Positions 62,030 to 64,000 of a DNA stretch of 64,000 nt are shown piece after piece. The first letter of the stretch is position 1. Every line of letters starts with the position of its first letter. The DNA comes from Anisodus tanguticus (Eukaryota; Streptophyta; Magnoliopsida; Solanales; Solanaceae), in contig CM067556.1 in NCBI GenBank assembly GCA_034509755.1, positions 11,307,501 to 11,371,500 of the forward strand, in the 5' to 3' direction. The notes under the pieces are model-generated. The model ran no database searches and was not told the DNA's origin. It saw only the letters and a program-made list of their open reading frames with translations. Both the position numbers and the translations under genes were made by a program.

Positions 62030-64000
62030 AATTTGTGTAAATAACACAAGAATACAAGTCGTACATTTATTTAATTGGTGTAAAAACTGAGTATCAATAA
62101 GCTTTTTTCATGAAATTGTAGATTAGATGCTGCAATTAATATAACTATACTAGGTCATCGGTTGACATCTACAAATAAGATAATAAGTAATAAGTTTTGG
62201 AATGATGATTTCATTGTTATAGAAGAACGGTCGTGCTGAACACTTGGCTTTCCTTTGTTGTAAAGCGAATGTTTTTAAGGTGAATTGCAGGAGTATTAGG
62301 AAAAAATGAAAATATGAGTTGTACAAGCATGAAATGAGAAGATTATCACACAAAATTAAATCGTGTGACTTTAATAAAATATATAACACGTCAAAGAACA
62401 TTAATTAGCTTTTTAAACATGAAGGGGAAAAACAAAAATACGAACATTACATGGGGGGGAGGGGGGGGGGGGGTTATAAGAAGTCATTATCACCAAAGCA
62501 AATTCTGGTCTTCTTAGATAACTATAGATAATTCACACACTTAATCCCAAACCTATTATTTATTTCCAAGTACTTTTATTCATAACAAAACAATAATGTA
62601 GTAGTAGACGTGGCGAAATTCAAGGGCGAAGCCATTGTGAATTGATTAGGGTAGATCTAGAAAGTGGTTTTTGGAAGATAAAATGAGTTATCCTGATAAT
62701 CTCAAACAAATGACAGTTTACCTAAAAACTGAAGTAAGTAAATATCTTTTAGCTATGGGGAATTGTTAGGTATGACGTGTGTGGTTTGGTACAAACCGTT
62801 TACATTCGTCCATATCAATATTTCTATTTCTTTTTCCAATCATATCATATTCCTATGCGTTAATTTCTCAATAATCAAAAGAAAAAAAAGTCCTCAAATC
62901 TTTCTTCTGAGATTGTCCATGAATTTATTTTTCTTTTCAAAACTTGTTTAATAATATTGCAAGTTGGTGGTTGTTTAAGTTTCTTGGCAGTGATTCACGA
63001 TTTTCACTCAGGGGTTAAAAAATAACAAAAGTTTAACATAAAAAATAATGGTCTTTGATAATCGAACCTACATTGTTGAAGACAATTTTGAACACCCTGG
63101 ACCACTTGAGCTAATCTTTTATATTTGTTCAAGGTATTCAAAGGTTAATAAAGGTAAATTACTCTATATATACAATATAGTAATTTTTTATCGAGGGTGT
63201 TCGCTCTACCCTATATATACAATATATTTTTTGCCGACCCTCGGCACCTCTTAAATCCGCCCTGTCTCTTGGAGCTCTTTTTTTTTTTTTTTTTGAAAGC
63301 AAAACATTTTTGAATTTTGCGAGTGTTTCCCGAATAACGTTTTCAATAAACACTTCTTTCACTCGCAAAATACTCAAAAAAACATTTTTAAAATATGAAG
63401 AATTTGTCATTTTCTTTCCAAAAGACCTTTTCTTCTTCTTTTATTCTGTTTCCTTTTCTTGTCTTCTTTCTCTCAAGTTGGCTTTGTTGGTTCAATTCCT
63501 AATGCTTCACGCCTGTTTTAATGCATAAGACTTGTTTGATTTTGTTTCTCTTCTTCCAGTTAACCAAAATTTAAGAACTTGTCAATGGCATGAATACTAC
63601 AAGTTTATATTAAAAAAATCTATTGATCAATTCTATGTTAGAAGGTTGTTAGCAATGAAAATTATTAAATTGCTTCCATATTCTAACATGAGGACTATAG
63701 TATTAAAGTTGACTTCAAAATATAAATATTCATCTTTTAAGCTATTTTTCTCCCGTTAGACCGCTACGTTAATTTTATAGGGTAGTTATCCGAAGATAGC
63801 GTTGGGTGTTTGCCTAACACATTGCACTAAGTTGGAAGCTTCCTTATATATGGTGGAAATTGTTTCCAACTCTTTTTAATGCTTTGACTATACTTTGATT
63901 AATGGACTTGCAAGTTACATCAGTTGAATAAAAGCTACTCGATAAATATCATATTGAAAAGACATGCTTTTCCTTTAAATTTATGTGTCTTTATCTTCTT
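62030..64000. other. Window end, no gene recognised
   Basis: AT-rich. It contains a poly-G run (about 62453-62474), poly-T tracts and a short repeated ctatatatacaatata (about 63163 and 63211). ORFs are short and match nothing recognised. Confidence 0.5.

Overview
This window is plant nuclear DNA from a eudicot, most likely a member of the Solanaceae. The genes have GT-AG introns and the proteins match plant families (class III peroxidases, an aquaporin, a plastid-type aspartyl protease, ESF1). Much of the sequence is LTR retrotransposon. The 3' tail shared by the RTE-type LINE near 9.2 kb and the small retroposon near 35.8 kb is of the type common in Solanaceae SINE and RTE families. No bacterial operon, CRISPR array, rRNA or complete tRNA gene was recognised. 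The Solanaceae assignment is an inference.

Host genes: a broken PIP2-type aquaporin (1.33-2.81 kb, +); a universal-stress-protein-domain gene whose first exon I could not find (3.66-5.63 kb, -); a possible small two-exon gene (12.71-13.15 kb, -); two tandem class III peroxidases related to Arabidopsis PER64 (19.84-21.35 and 24.99-26.41 kb, both -); a complete seven-exon ESF1 pre-rRNA-processing gene (32.77-37.68 kb, +); and a complete nine-exon aspartyl protease (38.52-52.92 kb, -). The protease exon chain adds up to an open frame of 539 codons, yet exon 1 is separated from exon 2 by an 11.3 kb intron filled with retrotransposons.

Mobile DNA: six Ty1/Copia elements, each with two LTRs and a perfect 5-bp target duplication (9.81-12.21, 13.89-18.78, 27.45-32.49, 42.45-45.02, 46.02-51.51 and 54.41-62.02 kb). 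There is a solo LTR at 22.29-23.53 kb and a relative of it at 41.48-42.25 kb. A 2.6 kb Gypsy-like solo LTR is nested in the 3' LTR of the last Copia. There is also a 5'-truncated RTE LINE, a 91-bp SINE-like retroposon inside an ESF1 intron, and several Stowaway-like MITEs. Four of the six Copia elements have non-canonical LTR ends (TA..CA or TG..TA).

Most interesting points: (1) in the interiors of two Copia elements, CAG and CTG triplets are disrupted again and again, mostly to CG, breaking conserved motifs that are intact in the other copies; this may be a methylation-linked base-calling artefact or an unusual mutation process; (2) a piece of mitochondrial rps3 lies inside a Copia reverse-transcriptase region; (3) the aspartyl protease carries same-strand retrotransposons in its first intron; (4) the Copia at 27.5-32.5 kb ends about 270 bp from the ESF1 start codon, just upstream of a telo-box and two site II-like motifs. 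I found no convincing new biochemical system; the novelty here is in genome structure.
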